Positions 1 to 11,743 of a stretch of 64,000 nucleotides of DNA are shown one piece after another (position 1 is the stretch's first letter; every line of letters starts with the position of its first letter). The stretch is from DASUAS01 sp963841415. GTDB lineage: Bacteria; Actinomycetota; Acidimicrobiia; IMCC26256; DASPTH01. The stretch covers positions 641,061 to 705,060 of the forward strand of contig CAWJCN010000004.1 in assembly GCA_963841415.1 (NCBI GenBank), given 5' to 3'. A model generated the notes under the pieces. That model searched no databases. It saw only the letters and a list, made by a program, of their open reading frames with translations, and was not told where the DNA came from. Made by a program: the position numbers and the translations under genes.

Positions 1-388
1 CCGCCACCTGCTCGATCTCCACCCCACCCTGGGCGGAGAGCATGCCGAGGTGGAGCTTGGCCGCCCGGTCGAGCGTGAACGACGCGTAGTACTCCTCGTC
101 GATGTCGCTGGCGGTCTCGATCCACAGGACCTTGACGACGTGTCCCTTGATGTCCATGCCGAGGATGTTCTCGGCGTGGGTGCGCGCCTCGTCGCGGTTG
201 GCGGCGAGCTTGATCCCGCCCGCCTTGCCGCGTCCGCCCACCTGGACCTGCGCCTTCACCACCACCGGGTAGCCGATGCGGTCGGCGACTTCGACCGCCT
301 CCGGCACCGTGGTGACCGGCGCGCCGTCGGAGACGGGGATGCCGTAGCGCGCGAACAGCTGCTTGCCTTGGTATTCGAAGAGGTCCAC
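1..388 (-). CDS. sucC: Succinyl-CoA synthetase beta subunit, N-terminal part (runs off the window)
   Basis: The gene starts at a GTG at 388-386 and continues past base 1, so only about 129 residues are visible. The protein opens with DLFEYQGKQLFARYGIPV and continues with a VVVKAQVQVGGRGKAGGIKL stretch, the N-terminal ATP-grasp signature of the ADP-forming succinyl-CoA ligase beta subunit. That subunit binds ATP/ADP and, with SucD, interconverts succinyl-CoA and succinate in the TCA cycle. No ATG lies near the start; the GTG is chosen because it directly precedes the conserved DLFEYQGK motif. It is divergent from the small membrane protein gene at 466. The 3' part and sucD are outside the window. 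Confidence 0.93.
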   Translation of the reverse strand, partial: MDLFEYQGKQLFARYGIPVSDGAPVTTVPEAVEVADRIGYPVVVKAQVQVGGRGKAGGIKLAANRDEARTHAENILGMDIKGHVVKVLWIETASDIDEEYYASFTLDRAAKLHLGMLSAQGGVEIEQVA

Positions 389-465
389 GGGGGGGAATCG
401 TGGTCGATTCCGCTGATCGACTACAAACCGGGGATCCGGCCACCCGGGTGGTACACCGTGGGACC

Positions 466-924
466 GTGCCCATCGAGCGTTCCGACACGAAGCTCCTGCT
501 CGTGGCCACCGGCGCAGTGGTGCTCGCCGGGTTGCTGGTCGCCGCCGTCCTCCTGTTCGCGACCAGCCGCTCCAAGAGTCCGACGAAGTACGGCCCGTTC
601 GACGCCGGCGTCGCCTCCGCGATCAAGAAGGACGTGAAGGACGGCGGGCCCTACTTCGTCGCCGACCCCTTCGGCGGCAACCGCAGCATCCTCTACGCGA
701 TCGAGGGCGGCAAGGTCGTGGCGCTGTCCGACCTGAAGCCGGGAACAGCGAGCTGCCGCATCCGCTGGCGGGGTTCGATCGATTCGTTCGTCGACTGCCA
801 CGACGACAGGGTGAAGAGCGCGGACCTGGCGCGCTACCGCACCGAAGTCGGCCAGACCGGCGTGACGAAGGGTGAGCTGCTCATCGACCTCCGCCACCGG
901 GAGCCCGCCCCGGCGAGGAGCTGA
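466..924 (+). CDS. Membrane-anchored protein with a degenerate Rieske-like domain (hypothetical)
   Basis: A 152-residue protein starting at GTG 466. Residues 9-32 form one hydrophobic membrane segment, leaving a globular domain of about 115 residues, probably outside the cytoplasm. The order of short motifs (YFVADPFGG, ILYAIEGGKVVAL, C97, then a Phe-Val-Asp-Cys-His at 108-112, and a closing GELLIDLRH) recalls a Rieske ferredoxin fold. However, only C97 and the C111-H112 pair remain of the usual Cys-x-His and Cys-x2-His cluster ligands, so it probably binds no [2Fe-2S] cluster. The Rieske comparison is inference. The gene converges on pcrA with a 33-bp gap and is divergent from sucC. No function can be assigned. 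Confidence 0.6.
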   Translation: MPIERSDTKLLLVATGAVVLAGLLVAAVLLFATSRSKSPTKYGPFDAGVASAIKKDVKDGGPYFVADPFGGNRSILYAIEGGKVVALSDLKPGTASCRIRWRGSIDSFVDCHDDRVKSADLARYRTEVGQTGVTKGELLIDLRHREPAPARS

Positions 925-957
925 TCCACGGAGCAGTCGATCGGCGGCGCGTTCGGC

Positions 958-4447
<3,490 letters not shown>

Positions 4448-4503
4448 CCCGAGATCGTACGCGTGTTCGGGGCCCGGAAAGAAGGAGGCCTCGGAAGGTT
4501 GGT

Positions 4504-4761
4504 TCAGTCCGACACGTCGGGCTGCAGCTCGAGCTCCTTGGTGGGCTCGGGTTCCTCGCGCCAGGCCCGCAACAGCCGCGTGTGGTCGGCGTTGAGGGCG
4601 ACGGTGAACGCGCCCGCCTCGTCGATCTCGAGGCCGAAGTAGGCCTGCCACTCGCTGTCGAGGGTGATGGAACCCGGGTCGACGCCACGCGGAAGGCGGC
4701 AGAAGCGCATCTTCTCGGTGTCGAACAGCCAGGTGCTGTGGGTCGAGTCGATCCGTCGCAT
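4504..4761 (-). CDS. Small conserved-looking hypothetical protein
   Basis: An 85-residue protein, start chosen at ATG 4761 (MRRIDSTHSTW). An in-frame extension to 4827 is possible but its N-terminus has the composition of non-coding sequence. The protein has no signal peptide or membrane segment; it is acidic, with a C-terminal EEPEPTKELELQPDVSD tail and an aromatic-rich centre (EWQAYFGLEIDEAG). The central pattern suggests a compact mixed alpha/beta fold. It lies 56 bp upstream of pcrA in the same direction and 84 bp downstream of the aldolase gene. I do not recognise a family. Confidence 0.6.
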   Translation of the reverse strand: MRRIDSTHSTWLFDTEKMRFCRLPRGVDPGSITLDSEWQAYFGLEIDEAGAFTVALNADHTRLLRAWREEPEPTKELELQPDVSD

Positions 4762-4845
4762 AGGAAGTGGCGTAACCCTACCCGTGCCACCCTGAAATTT
4801 CGAGAAGATCGAGCTGTCTGGCATCAAATCCGCGTCAACTGCGAA

Positions 4846-5886
4846 TCAGTTCGCAACCTTCTCCATCTCGGCCGTGTAGGAGCCCGTGCGGGCGGCGCTG
4901 TTGAGCTTGGCCCGGTGGAGGAACGCAGTCCGTCCGGCGTCGACGTTCGCCGCCTCGCCCTTCCACGCCTTGAGCGCCGGGGCCTGGAGCGCCCGGCCGT
5001 AGGAGAAGCTGAGCTCCCACGGCAGGCCGCCGAGCTGGTTCATGGCGTTGAGGTGCGCGGTGGCGAGCTCGTCGGACTGGCCGCCGGAGAGGAACACGAT
5101 GCCGGGGACCGCGGCAGGCACCGTGGCGCGGAAGCAGCGGACCGACGCCTCGGCCACCTCCTGCACCGACGCCTGCTGTGCGCACGAGTAGCCGGACAGC
5201 ACCATGTTGGGCTTGAGCAGCGTGCCGTCGAGCCGGACCCGCTGCACGAACAGCGCCGCGTAGAGCGCGTCGAGCACCGCCGAGGTGACCTCGAACGAGC
5301 GGTCGATGGTGTGGTCGCCGTCCATGAGGACCTCGGGCTCCACGATCGGCACGATGCCGGCTTCCTGGCACAGCGCGGCATAGCGCGCGAGCGCGTGCGC
5401 GTTCACGTCGATGCAGTACGCGCTCGGCAACACCGGCCCTTCGGAGAGGTCGGTGGTGATGGTGTAGGTCGCGCGCCACTTGGCGAAGCGCGCCCCGAGC
5501 GAGCGGTATGCGGCGAGCCGCTCCCGCAGACCGTCGAGGCCCTCGGTGACGGTCTCGCCGTCGGCGCCGGCAAGGGGCTTGGCGCCGAGGTCGACCTTGA
5601 TGCCGGGGATGATGCCCCGGTCCTCGAGCACCCTCACCAGCGGCGTGCCGTCGGCCGCGTCCTGGCGGACGGTCTCGTCGAAGAGGATGACGCCGCTGAT
5701 GTAGTCGCCGACGTTCTTCGCGGTGAAGAGCATCTCCCGGTAGTCGCGCCGGTTGTCGTCGGTCGACTCCACCGAGATCGAGTCGAAGCGCTTCTTGATC
5801 GTGCCGCTGCTCTCGTCGGCGGCGAGGATGCCCTTGCCCGGCGCGACGAGCGCCCTGGCGGTGGCGGAGAGCGTGGCGATGTCCAT
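4846..5886 (-). CDS. Class I fructose-bisphosphate aldolase
   Basis: A 346-residue enzyme that cleaves fructose 1,6-bisphosphate to glyceraldehyde 3-phosphate and dihydroxyacetone phosphate (glycolysis/gluconeogenesis, cytosol). It is the animal/plant-like class I type: APGKGILAADESSGTIKKRF at the N-terminus, the FAKWR lysine, and the Schiff-base lysine in LDGTLLKPNMVLSG, followed by FLSGGQSDELAT. It needs no metal. The length is usual for the family; the C-terminal Tyr of animal aldolases is not obvious (end EMEKVAN). Start ATG 5886 gives the expected N-terminus. It lies 44 bp downstream of the guaB3 gene. Whether a class II aldolase also exists cannot be told from this window. Confidence 0.95.
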   Translation of the reverse strand: MDIATLSATARALVAPGKGILAADESSGTIKKRFDSISVESTDDNRRDYREMLFTAKNVGDYISGVILFDETVRQDAADGTPLVRVLEDRGIIPGIKVDLGAKPLAGADGETVTEGLDGLRERLAAYRSLGARFAKWRATYTITTDLSEGPVLPSAYCIDVNAHALARYAALCQEAGIVPIVEPEVLMDGDHTIDRSFEVTSAVLDALYAALFVQRVRLDGTLLKPNMVLSGYSCAQQASVQEVAEASVRCFRATVPAAVPGIVFLSGGQSDELATAHLNAMNQLGGLPWELSFSYGRALQAPALKAWKGEAANVDAGRTAFLHRAKLNSAARTGSYTAEMEKVAN

Positions 5887-5930
5887 GAGGTGGTTCGCTC
5901 CTTTGCCTTCTCTTGGAGATCTGCCTCTGG

Positions 5931-7091
5931 CTATCGGCCCATGCCGATGCCTTGGGCGCGCTGGAGTGCCTTGCCTTCGGTCTGCAGCGACGGCGCCACC
6001 ATCACCTCGGCCTTCTGGAACTCCTTGAGCGTCTCGTAGCCCGTCGTGGCCATCGAGGTGCGCAGGGCCCCGAAGAGGTTGAGGGTGCCGTCGTTCTCGT
6101 GCGCCGGCCCGACCAGGATCTCGGCCAGGGTCGCCCGGTTCGATGCCTTCACGCGTGCGCCGCGGGGCAGCGTGGGGTGGAAGGTCGCCATGCCCCAGTG
6201 GTACCCGCGCCCGGGTGCCTCGTACGCCGCCGCGAGCGGCGAGCCGATCATCACCGCGTCGGCGCCGCACGCGATCGCCTTGGCGACGTCGCCACCGGTG
6301 CGCATCCCGCCGTCGGCGATGACGTGCACGTAGACGCCGGTCTCGTCGAGGTGACGGATGCGCGCGCCCGCGGCGTCGGCGATGGCGGTGGCCTGCGGCA
6401 CACCGATGCCCAGCACGCCGCGACTGGTGCACGCGTGACCGGGACCGACACCGACGAGCACGCCGACGGCGCCGGTGCGCATGAGGTGCAACGCGGTGGA
6501 GTACGACGCGCAACCGCCGACGATGATCGGCAGGTCGAACTCGCGGATGAACTTCTTGAGGTTGAGCGGCTCCGACGTCTTCGACACGTGTTCGGCCGAC
6601 ACGACCGTGCCCTGGATGACGAGGATGTCGAGCTCGGCTTCGAGCACGTACTTGGCGTACTGCTCGACCCGTTGCGGCGTGAGCGACGCGCACGCGATGA
6701 CGCCGGCGTCCTTGATCTCCCGGATCCGCCGACCGATCAGCTCCTCCTTGATCGGCTCGGCGTAGATCTCCTGCATGCGGCGCGTGGCCTTCTCGTTCGG
6801 GAGCTCGGCGATCTCCTCGAAGAGCACGTCGGGGTCGTCGTACCGCGTCCAGAGCCCCTCGAGGTTGAGGCAGCCCATGCCGCCGAGATGTCCCATCTCG
6901 ATGGCGGTGCGGGGCGAGAGCGCGCCGTCCATCGCGGAGCCGATGACGGGCAGTTCGAGCTTGAACGCATCGAGCTCCCAGGTGATGTCGACGTCTTCCG
7001 GGTCGCGTGTCCGTCGGCTGGGCACGATGGCGATGTCGTCGAACCCGTAGGCCCTCCGACCGGACTTGCCGATGCCGATCTCGACTTCCAA
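5931..7091 (-). CDS. guaB3: GuaB3-type IMP dehydrogenase family protein
   Basis: A 386-residue TIM-barrel protein of the IMP dehydrogenase/GMP reductase family. Seen motifs are VPSRRTRDPEDVD at the N-terminus, VIGSAMDGALS, the nucleotide-binding ADGGMRTGGDVAKA and the catalytic Cys loop GPGHACTSRGVLGIGVPQ. There are no CBS domains, which classical GuaB carries between the barrel halves; this architecture is that of the GuaB3 subfamily, common in actinobacteria. The likely role is in guanine nucleotide metabolism (IMP to XMP, or GMP reduction); the exact reaction cannot be decided by reading. It sits 81 bp after the Nudix gene and 44 bp before the aldolase. Confidence 0.9.
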   Translation of the reverse strand: MEVEIGIGKSGRRAYGFDDIAIVPSRRTRDPEDVDITWELDAFKLELPVIGSAMDGALSPRTAIEMGHLGGMGCLNLEGLWTRYDDPDVLFEEIAELPNEKATRRMQEIYAEPIKEELIGRRIREIKDAGVIACASLTPQRVEQYAKYVLEAELDILVIQGTVVSAEHVSKTSEPLNLKKFIREFDLPIIVGGCASYSTALHLMRTGAVGVLVGVGPGHACTSRGVLGIGVPQATAIADAAGARIRHLDETGVYVHVIADGGMRTGGDVAKAIACGADAVMIGSPLAAAYEAPGRGYHWGMATFHPTLPRGARVKASNRATLAEILVGPAHENDGTLNLFGALRTSMATTGYETLKEFQKAEVMVAPSLQTEGKALQRAQGIGMGR

Positions 7092-7172
7092 CCCGGAACC
7101 TCCCGCGCCGCTGGGGGCCGTCTCTTTCAGGGAAACTTCCAGGCTAGTCCTCGACGGCTGGCGCTCCTCGGC

Positions 7173-7817
7173 TCAGGCGCGGGTCCAATCGCCCCAATCG
7201 CCGGTGACCTCGACGTCGACGATGCGGGCCAGGAACCCGGTCAGGATGCGGGCCGTCGCGCCCCAGACCGTCTCGCCCTCGAGCTCGTAGAACTGCATGG
7301 CGCGGTCGGTCCCGTCGAAGCCCCACGACCAGCGCTCTTCGTGGTACACGCCGTCCGACAGCAGCTCTGCGAGCGCGACGTCGAACACCCGGTCGACCTC
7401 GCGCGAGTCGGCGGTGACGATCGGGCGGCCGTCGGTGATCCCGACGAACGGCGTGATGTTGAACTGGCCGACCACCGTCCCGAGCGTCGGGAGGGCGGTG
7501 AGCACGTCGACGGTCTCGGGTCGCAACCCGATCTCCTCGTGGGCTTCACGCAAAGCGGCGTCGCGCGCGTCGCGGTCGACGTCGGGTTCGACCTTGCCGC
7601 CCGGGAACGCGATCTCGCCCCGGTGCGACGGCATGGTCAGGGGACGGCGCGTGAGCACGATGCGCGCTTCGCCGTCTTCCTCGAAGACGGGGAGCAGGAC
7701 CGCGGCCGCGCGCCCTCCCGGCTGGAGCGGAGGTGGGGGCGGTGGCGTGTAGGCGGCGAACCGGGACCGCACCCGTTGGACGGTGATCGGCCCCGCGCGC
7801 GCTGCCGTCCCCGACAT
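7173..7817 (-). CDS. Nudix hydrolase, CoA-pyrophosphatase-like
   Basis: A 214-residue protein beginning at ATG 7817 (MSGTAARAG). The Nudix box is clear: GGKVEPDVDRDARDAALREA followed by HEEIGL, with the REAHEEIG metal-binding helix. The preceding LTRRPLTMPSHRGEIAFPGG segment matches the NuCoA-type signature of the NudL/CoA pyrophosphatase group, which cleaves CoA to 3',5'-ADP and phosphopantetheine. A proline run (YTPPPPPPLQPGG) separates a short N-terminal helix from the domain. It is the next gene after groES on the same strand, in the position where groEL would be expected. Substrate is inferred from the signature only. Confidence 0.85.
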   Translation of the reverse strand: MSGTAARAGPITVQRVRSRFAAYTPPPPPPLQPGGRAAAVLLPVFEEDGEARIVLTRRPLTMPSHRGEIAFPGGKVEPDVDRDARDAALREAHEEIGLRPETVDVLTALPTLGTVVGQFNITPFVGITDGRPIVTADSREVDRVFDVALAELLSDGVYHEERWSWGFDGTDRAMQFYELEGETVWGATARILTGFLARIVDVEVTGDWGDWTRA

Positions 7818-7911
7818 GATCGAGGCCCAGGGCGCCGCCGCTCCCGCTCGAGCCGTCGCCGGCCTCGGGATGCGCTGGCGGCCGCCCCGGGCCCCCTGAT
7901 CGTGGTTCGTG

Positions 7912-8217
7912 CTACTTCTTCTTGCCGGCGCCGACCTTGGCGAGAACGTCGCGGCTGGAGAGGACGAGCAGGTCCTCACCGTCGACGGTGACCTCGGTGC
8001 CGCCGTACTTCGAGTAGAGCACCACGTCGCCCACGGACACGTCGACGGGGATCAGCTCGCCGCTGTGCTCCGAGCGCCGGCCCGGACCCACTGCGATCAC
8101 TTCGCCCTGCTGGGGCTTCTCCTTGGCGGTGTCGGGGATGACGAGGCCGCTCACGGTCGTCTCCTCGGCGTCACCGGGACGAACGACGATCCGGTCTTCG
8201 AGCGGTTGCAGACTCAT
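7912..8217 (-). CDS. groS: Co-chaperonin GroES
   Basis: A 101-residue Hsp10. It starts MSLQPLEDRIVVRP and carries the mobile loop (EETTVSGLVIPDTAKEKPQQ) that contacts GroEL, then GEVIAVGPGRR and the DVVLYSKYGGTEV roof strand. The heptameric lid closes the GroEL cage. A CIRCE operator lies 61-87 bp upstream of the ATG, implying HrcA control. Unusually, no groEL follows: downstream on the strand is the Nudix gene, so groEL must be elsewhere. tsaD lies upstream, ending toward the operator. Confidence 0.97.
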   Translation of the reverse strand: MSLQPLEDRIVVRPGDAEETTVSGLVIPDTAKEKPQQGEVIAVGPGRRSEHSGELIPVDVSVGDVVLYSKYGGTEVTVDGEDLLVLSSRDVLAKVGAGKKK

Positions 8218-8277
8218 GGAATTGCCTCCTGCAGCGTGCAGACGGTTGCGGATGGTGTGAAAGCGTGCGGCGAAGGG

Positions 8278-8304
8278 TTAGCACTCGCCGAGTGCGAGTG
8301 CTAA
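8278..8304 (-). promoter_or_regulatory. CIRCE element (HrcA operator) of groES
   Basis: A perfect inverted repeat: TTAGCACTC at 8278-8286, a 9-bp spacer, and GAGTGCTAA at 8296-8304. This matches the classical CIRCE consensus exactly in both arms and spacing. CIRCE is bound by the heat-shock repressor HrcA. It lies upstream of the groES start (ATG 8217), so groES is expected to be induced on heat or protein-folding stress. hrcA itself is not in the window. Confidence 0.97.
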
Positions 8305-8341
8305 AGCTACCAGCGCTCCGGCCGAGGGAGCAAGCCGACGA

Positions 8342-9328
8342 TCAGAGACGCAGGTTGGGGTCGGCGCCGGTGTCGAGCGGCGTGGGACCGTCGGCTCGGA
8401 GGCGCCACCACGCGGTGGCCGCGATCATCGCCCCGTTGTCGGTGCACAGTGACGGCGGAGGCAGGAACACCGATCGTCCTGACGCGGCCGCGGCATCGGC
8501 CACCTTGGCCCGGAGCCTCGAGTTCGCCGCCACTCCGCCGCCGAGCGCCAGCACCGAAGCGCCGGCGTCGTCGGCCGCGGCCACGAGCTTGGCCGCCAAT
8601 TGATCGACGACGGCCTCCTGGAACGACGCCGCGACGTCGGCCGGCTTGGTCTCGGGCGAGCGGCGGGTGTGGTTGACGACCGCGGTCTTGAGGCCCGCGA
8701 AGGAGAAGTCGGCATCGCCGGGCATGGCCCGGGGGAAGCGGACAGCGGCGGGGTCGCCCTCGCGCGCGAGCCGGTCGATCGCCGGGCCGCCCGGGTAGCC
8801 GAGGCCGAGGTGACGAGCCACCTTGTCGAACGCCTCCCCCGCGGCGTCGTCGACGGTCTGGCCGACCACCCGGTAGCGGCCGTGGTCTTCCATCACCACC
8901 GTCATGGTGTGGCCGCCCGACACGATCAGCACCGCGAGCGGGAGCTGGAGGTCGGGATCCTCGAGCCACGCGGCGTGCAGGTGGGCCTCGAGGTGGTTGA
9001 CGCCGACGTACGGCAGCCCGGCCGCCAGCGCCAGCCCCTTCGCCGCGGCGACGCCGACCAGCAGCGCGCCGGCGAGGCCGGGTCCGTGACACGCGGCGAC
9101 CGCGTCGAGATCCGACAGGTCGACGCCCGCTTCGACGAGCGCCTCCGCGATGACGGGCGTGATGAGCTCCACGTGCGCCCGGCTCGCGACCTCGGGCACG
9201 ACGCCGCCGAAGCGAGCGTGCAGATCGACCTGGCTCGACACCACCGACGAGCAGACCGTCCGGCCGTCGGCGACGACCGCGGCCGCGGTCTCGTCGCACG
9301 ACGTCTCGATGCCGAGGATCAGCGTCAC
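8342..9328 (-). CDS. tsaD: tRNA N6-adenosine threonylcarbamoyltransferase TsaD
   Basis: A 328-residue ASKHA-fold enzyme that, with TsaB and TsaE, transfers the threonylcarbamoyl group to A37 of tRNAs reading ANN codons (t6A). It opens LILGIETSCDETAAAVV; metal-site segments SRAHVELI and NHLEAHLHA are present, as are LIVSGGHT, FSFAGLKTAV and LALGGGVAANSRLR. The GTG start at 9328 overlaps the rimI stop by four bases (GTGA), so translation is probably coupled. It is the last of the tsaE-tsaB-rimI-tsaD group; groES follows with its own CIRCE promoter. Confidence 0.96.
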   Translation of the reverse strand: MTLILGIETSCDETAAAVVADGRTVCSSVVSSQVDLHARFGGVVPEVASRAHVELITPVIAEALVEAGVDLSDLDAVAACHGPGLAGALLVGVAAAKGLALAAGLPYVGVNHLEAHLHAAWLEDPDLQLPLAVLIVSGGHTMTVVMEDHGRYRVVGQTVDDAAGEAFDKVARHLGLGYPGGPAIDRLAREGDPAAVRFPRAMPGDADFSFAGLKTAVVNHTRRSPETKPADVAASFQEAVVDQLAAKLVAAADDAGASVLALGGGVAANSRLRAKVADAAAASGRSVFLPPPSLCTDNGAMIAATAWWRLRADGPTPLDTGADPNLRL

Positions 9329-9882
9329 CAACGCCTCCCGTCCTCGATGACCGTTGCACCCGGCAGCACGCGTTCGACGGAGTCGAGCAACGCCGAGTAC
9401 TCGGGCTGGTCGACGTCGTTGGCCCACATCACCAGCGCGTCCTCGTTGACCTCCTGGTAGTAGTTCTTGCGCACCCCGACCGGTTCGAAGCCGAAGCGCC
9501 GGTACAGATCCTGCGCGCCGTGGTTCGACATGCGCACCTCGAGCGTCACCGCGGACGCACCGCGCGCGATCGCCTCGCGCACCAGCACCAGGAGCAAGCG
9601 CGTGCCGATCTTCGCACGGTGGCGCTTCGGGTCGACCGCGATCGTCGTCACGTGCGCCTCGTCGAGCGTCATCATGAGGCCCGCGTACCCGACGAGGTCG
9701 CGGCCGATGCGCGCGACGTAGTAGGCGCGAGTCGTTCGGAGCGCGAGCTCGGACATGAACAGCGACGAGCTCCACGGTCGTGGGTACACCTGCTGCTCGA
9801 TGCGCAGCACCGACCGGAGATGGCGGCGGCGCATCGGCTGCACGTGGACGGTGAGGGCCGCGACCTCCTGCTCGGCTGCCAT
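9325..9882 (-). CDS. rimI: GNAT acetyltransferase RimI-like
   Basis: A 185-residue GNAT-fold protein. Features are MRRRHLRSVLRIEQQVYPRP at the N-terminus, the ARIGRDLVGYAGL strand pair, TTIAVDPKRHRAKIGTRLL (acetyl-CoA loop, here with RxxKIGT, a departure from the usual R/Q-x-x-G-x-G/A), and the C-terminal LEVRMSNHGAQDLYRRFGFE. RimI acetylates the N-terminus of ribosomal protein S18 in E. coli. Its place between tsaB and tsaD is typical of the family. It begins three bases before the tsaB stop boundary (ATG 9882) and overlaps tsaD. Confidence 0.9.
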   Translation of the reverse strand: MAAEQEVAALTVHVQPMRRRHLRSVLRIEQQVYPRPWSSSLFMSELALRTTRAYYVARIGRDLVGYAGLMMTLDEAHVTTIAVDPKRHRAKIGTRLLLVLVREAIARGASAVTLEVRMSNHGAQDLYRRFGFEPVGVRKNYYQEVNEDALVMWANDVDQPEYSALLDSVERVLPGATVIEDGRRW

Positions 9883-10647
9883 CTAGATGGCTCGCTCACT
9901 GCTCGCCGGGCCGCTCTGATCAAGGACGCCCGGCTCGCGGCCGCTCGCTCGCGTGCCCCAGGCGATCTCGGCGTCGCTCCGGCGCAGGTACAACGGTCGC
10001 AGGTCGCCCGGCTGCTCGAACTCCTCGCGCTCAGCGCGCGCCGTCGCCAGCGCGACGAGCGCGGCCACGCTCGGCGCCGCGTACTCCGGCCCCGCCACCT
10101 CGGCGTGCTCGAGCGCGGCGAACTCCTCGGCGAACCGGGCGACACCGTCGCCCGCGAGCAACAGCCCGTGCGGGGACTCGGCCACGTCCGCGAGCAGGTC
10201 GGCCACCAGCTCCGAGGGCGCGTGCACGCCGTACTCGGACACGCGCTGCACACCCCCGGGGACGGGCTGGTAGCGCGCCGCGAACACCTCGCGGCGGCGG
10301 GCGTCGAGGACCGCGACGATGGTGCGACCCGAGTGACGCAGCGGCGACGCCACGAGATCGAGGCTCGGCACTCCCACCACCGGGATGCGCAACGCCTGCG
10401 CCATCACCTTCGCCGTGGTCACTCCCACGCGCAGGCCGGTGAAGAGCCCGGGGCCGATGCCCACCGCGATGGCGGCGAGGTGGTCGAAGCTCACGTCACA
10501 CTCGCCGCGCAGGTACTCGATGGCAGGCGCGAGCTGCTCGGCGTGGCGACGGCCGCCGGCCAGCTGCACCGAGCCGAGCACCGTGCCCCGGTCGCCGAAG
10601 GCGATCGACACCTGGGCCGTCGACGTGTCGAGCGCGAGCAGCAGCAC
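9883..10647 (-). CDS. tsaB: tRNA t6A biosynthesis protein TsaB
   Basis: A 254-residue ASKHA protein that partners TsaD in t6A formation. It starts at GTG 10647 (LLLALDTSTAQVSIAF) and shows the family signature VGIGPGLFTGLRVGVTTAK and VVAVPSL-like GVPSLDLVASPL. The family lacks the complete catalytic site of TsaD and acts as a scaffold. The GTG is one base beyond the tsaE TGA stop, so the two are probably coupled. A C-terminal YLRRSDAEIAWG is typical of this family. Confidence 0.94.
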   Translation of the reverse strand: MLLLALDTSTAQVSIAFGDRGTVLGSVQLAGGRRHAEQLAPAIEYLRGECDVSFDHLAAIAVGIGPGLFTGLRVGVTTAKVMAQALRIPVVGVPSLDLVASPLRHSGRTIVAVLDARRREVFAARYQPVPGGVQRVSEYGVHAPSELVADLLADVAESPHGLLLAGDGVARFAEEFAALEHAEVAGPEYAAPSVAALVALATARAEREEFEQPGDLRPLYLRRSDAEIAWGTRASGREPGVLDQSGPASSERAI

Positions 10648-10648
10648 G

Positions 10649-11123
10649 TCAGCCGTCCACGATCTCGGCGAGTGCGTCGACGCGCGCGGCCCACGTGATG
10701 CCGGCGGCGTCGATCGACACGACGCGGTCGTCGTCGCCGTCGCCTGGCTCGAGCAGCACTCGCAGCCGATCGCTCGGGAGCACCGCGCTCGACGCGGTCG
10801 CCCCACTCGACGACGGTGACCGCGTCACCACCCACGAGGTCGTCGAAACCGAGGTCGTGCAGCTCCTGCAGACGGTCGAGGCGGTACACGTCGACGTGCA
10901 CGAGCGGCATTGCCGCCTCGTACTCGCGCACGACGGTGAAGGTCGGGCTGACGACGGGCTCGGTGATCCCGAGCGCGACTGCGATCCCCTTGGCCACGAC
11001 GGTCTTGCCGGTGCCGAGGTCGCCGTCGAGCACCACGACGTCACCCGGACGCAGGAGCGCGCCCAGTCGCCGCCCCAGCGTGTGCGTCTCGTCCGGACCT
11101 CGGGTGGTCGTGTGCAGGATCAT
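10649..11123 (-). CDS. tsaE: tRNA t6A biosynthesis ATPase TsaE, with a one-base frame break
   Basis: A P-loop ATPase that drives the t6A complex. The N-terminal part (ATG 11123) has DVVVLDGDLGTGKTVVAKGI (Walker A), TFTVVREYE, LVHVDVYRL and AVTVVEWGDRVE. From there the reading frame moves by one base: the family-like end VLPSDRLRVLLEPGDG through DALAEIVDG is in another frame and stops at 10649, just before tsaB. The total is 475 bp, 3 x 158 + 1, so one extra base near 10782-10786 explains it. In the unshifted frame an Arg-rich nonsense tail follows. The start overlaps the udg stop (ATGA). The gene is normally essential, so an error in the sequence is more likely than a mutation. Confidence 0.9.
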
Positions 11124-11728
11124 CGTCCGCTCGTGACCCGTGCGAGCGCGCGCTTGATCACCACGAAGTCGGCGCGCGCCTGTGCGAGCGCGGGACCGCC
11201 GCCGCGCAACACCGCCGACGGGTGCAACGTGGGGATGAGGAGGTCACCCTCGCGGTAGGGGAACTCGCGCCCCCGCAACTTCGTGATCCCCTCCTTCGTC
11301 GCGAGCAGCAGCTTCGTCGCGAAGTTGCCGAGCGTGACGACGAGACGAGGGTCGATGAACTGCACCTGGGCGTCGAGGTAGGGGCGGCACGCCTCGATCT
11401 CGAGCGGGAGCGGATCGCGGTTGCCGGGCGGACGGCACTTCACCACGTTGGCGATGTACACCTGCTGGCGGCTCAGCCCGATGCCCTCGATGAGCCCGGT
11501 GAGGAGGCGACCGGCGCGGCCGACGAAGGGCTCGCCGGTGCGGTCTTCCTGCTCGCCCGGACCCTCGCCCACGAACAGCAGGTCGGCGTGGGGGTCGCCG
11601 ACGCCGAACACCACCTGCGTGCGCGTGCCGGCCAGGGGGCACTTCGTGCAGGTGAGGGCCTCGCGCTCGAGGTCGGCGAACGATGCGAACGGAGGTGGAA
11701 CGTGTCGCGACACGGCAGGCCACTTCAA
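11120..11728 (-). CDS. udg: Type 4 uracil-DNA glycosylase (Fe-S cluster type)
   Basis: A 202-residue base-excision repair enzyme that removes uracil from DNA. The four-cysteine [4Fe-4S] pattern begins with CTKCPLAGTR near residue 27 and continues with Cys in VVKCRPPGNRDP and ACRPYLDAQ. Also visible are the active-site GEGPGEQEDRTGEPFVGRAG and the LIPTLHPSAVLRG motif. It lies 15 bp downstream of the S58 peptidase gene and overlaps tsaE by four bases, although it has no known functional link to t6A synthesis. Confidence 0.94.
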   Translation of the reverse strand: MKWPAVSRHVPPPFASFADLEREALTCTKCPLAGTRTQVVFGVGDPHADLLFVGEGPGEQEDRTGEPFVGRAGRLLTGLIEGIGLSRQQVYIANVVKCRPPGNRDPLPLEIEACRPYLDAQVQFIDPRLVVTLGNFATKLLLATKEGITKLRGREFPYREGDLLIPTLHPSAVLRGGGPALAQARADFVVIKRALARVTSGR

Positions 11729-11743
11729 TTGCTGTGGGACTCG

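Noticed and set aside
10649..11123. tsaE considered as a pseudogene
   Set aside because: t6A synthesis is essential in most bacteria and the operon is otherwise intact; other essential genes in the window have the same one-base break.
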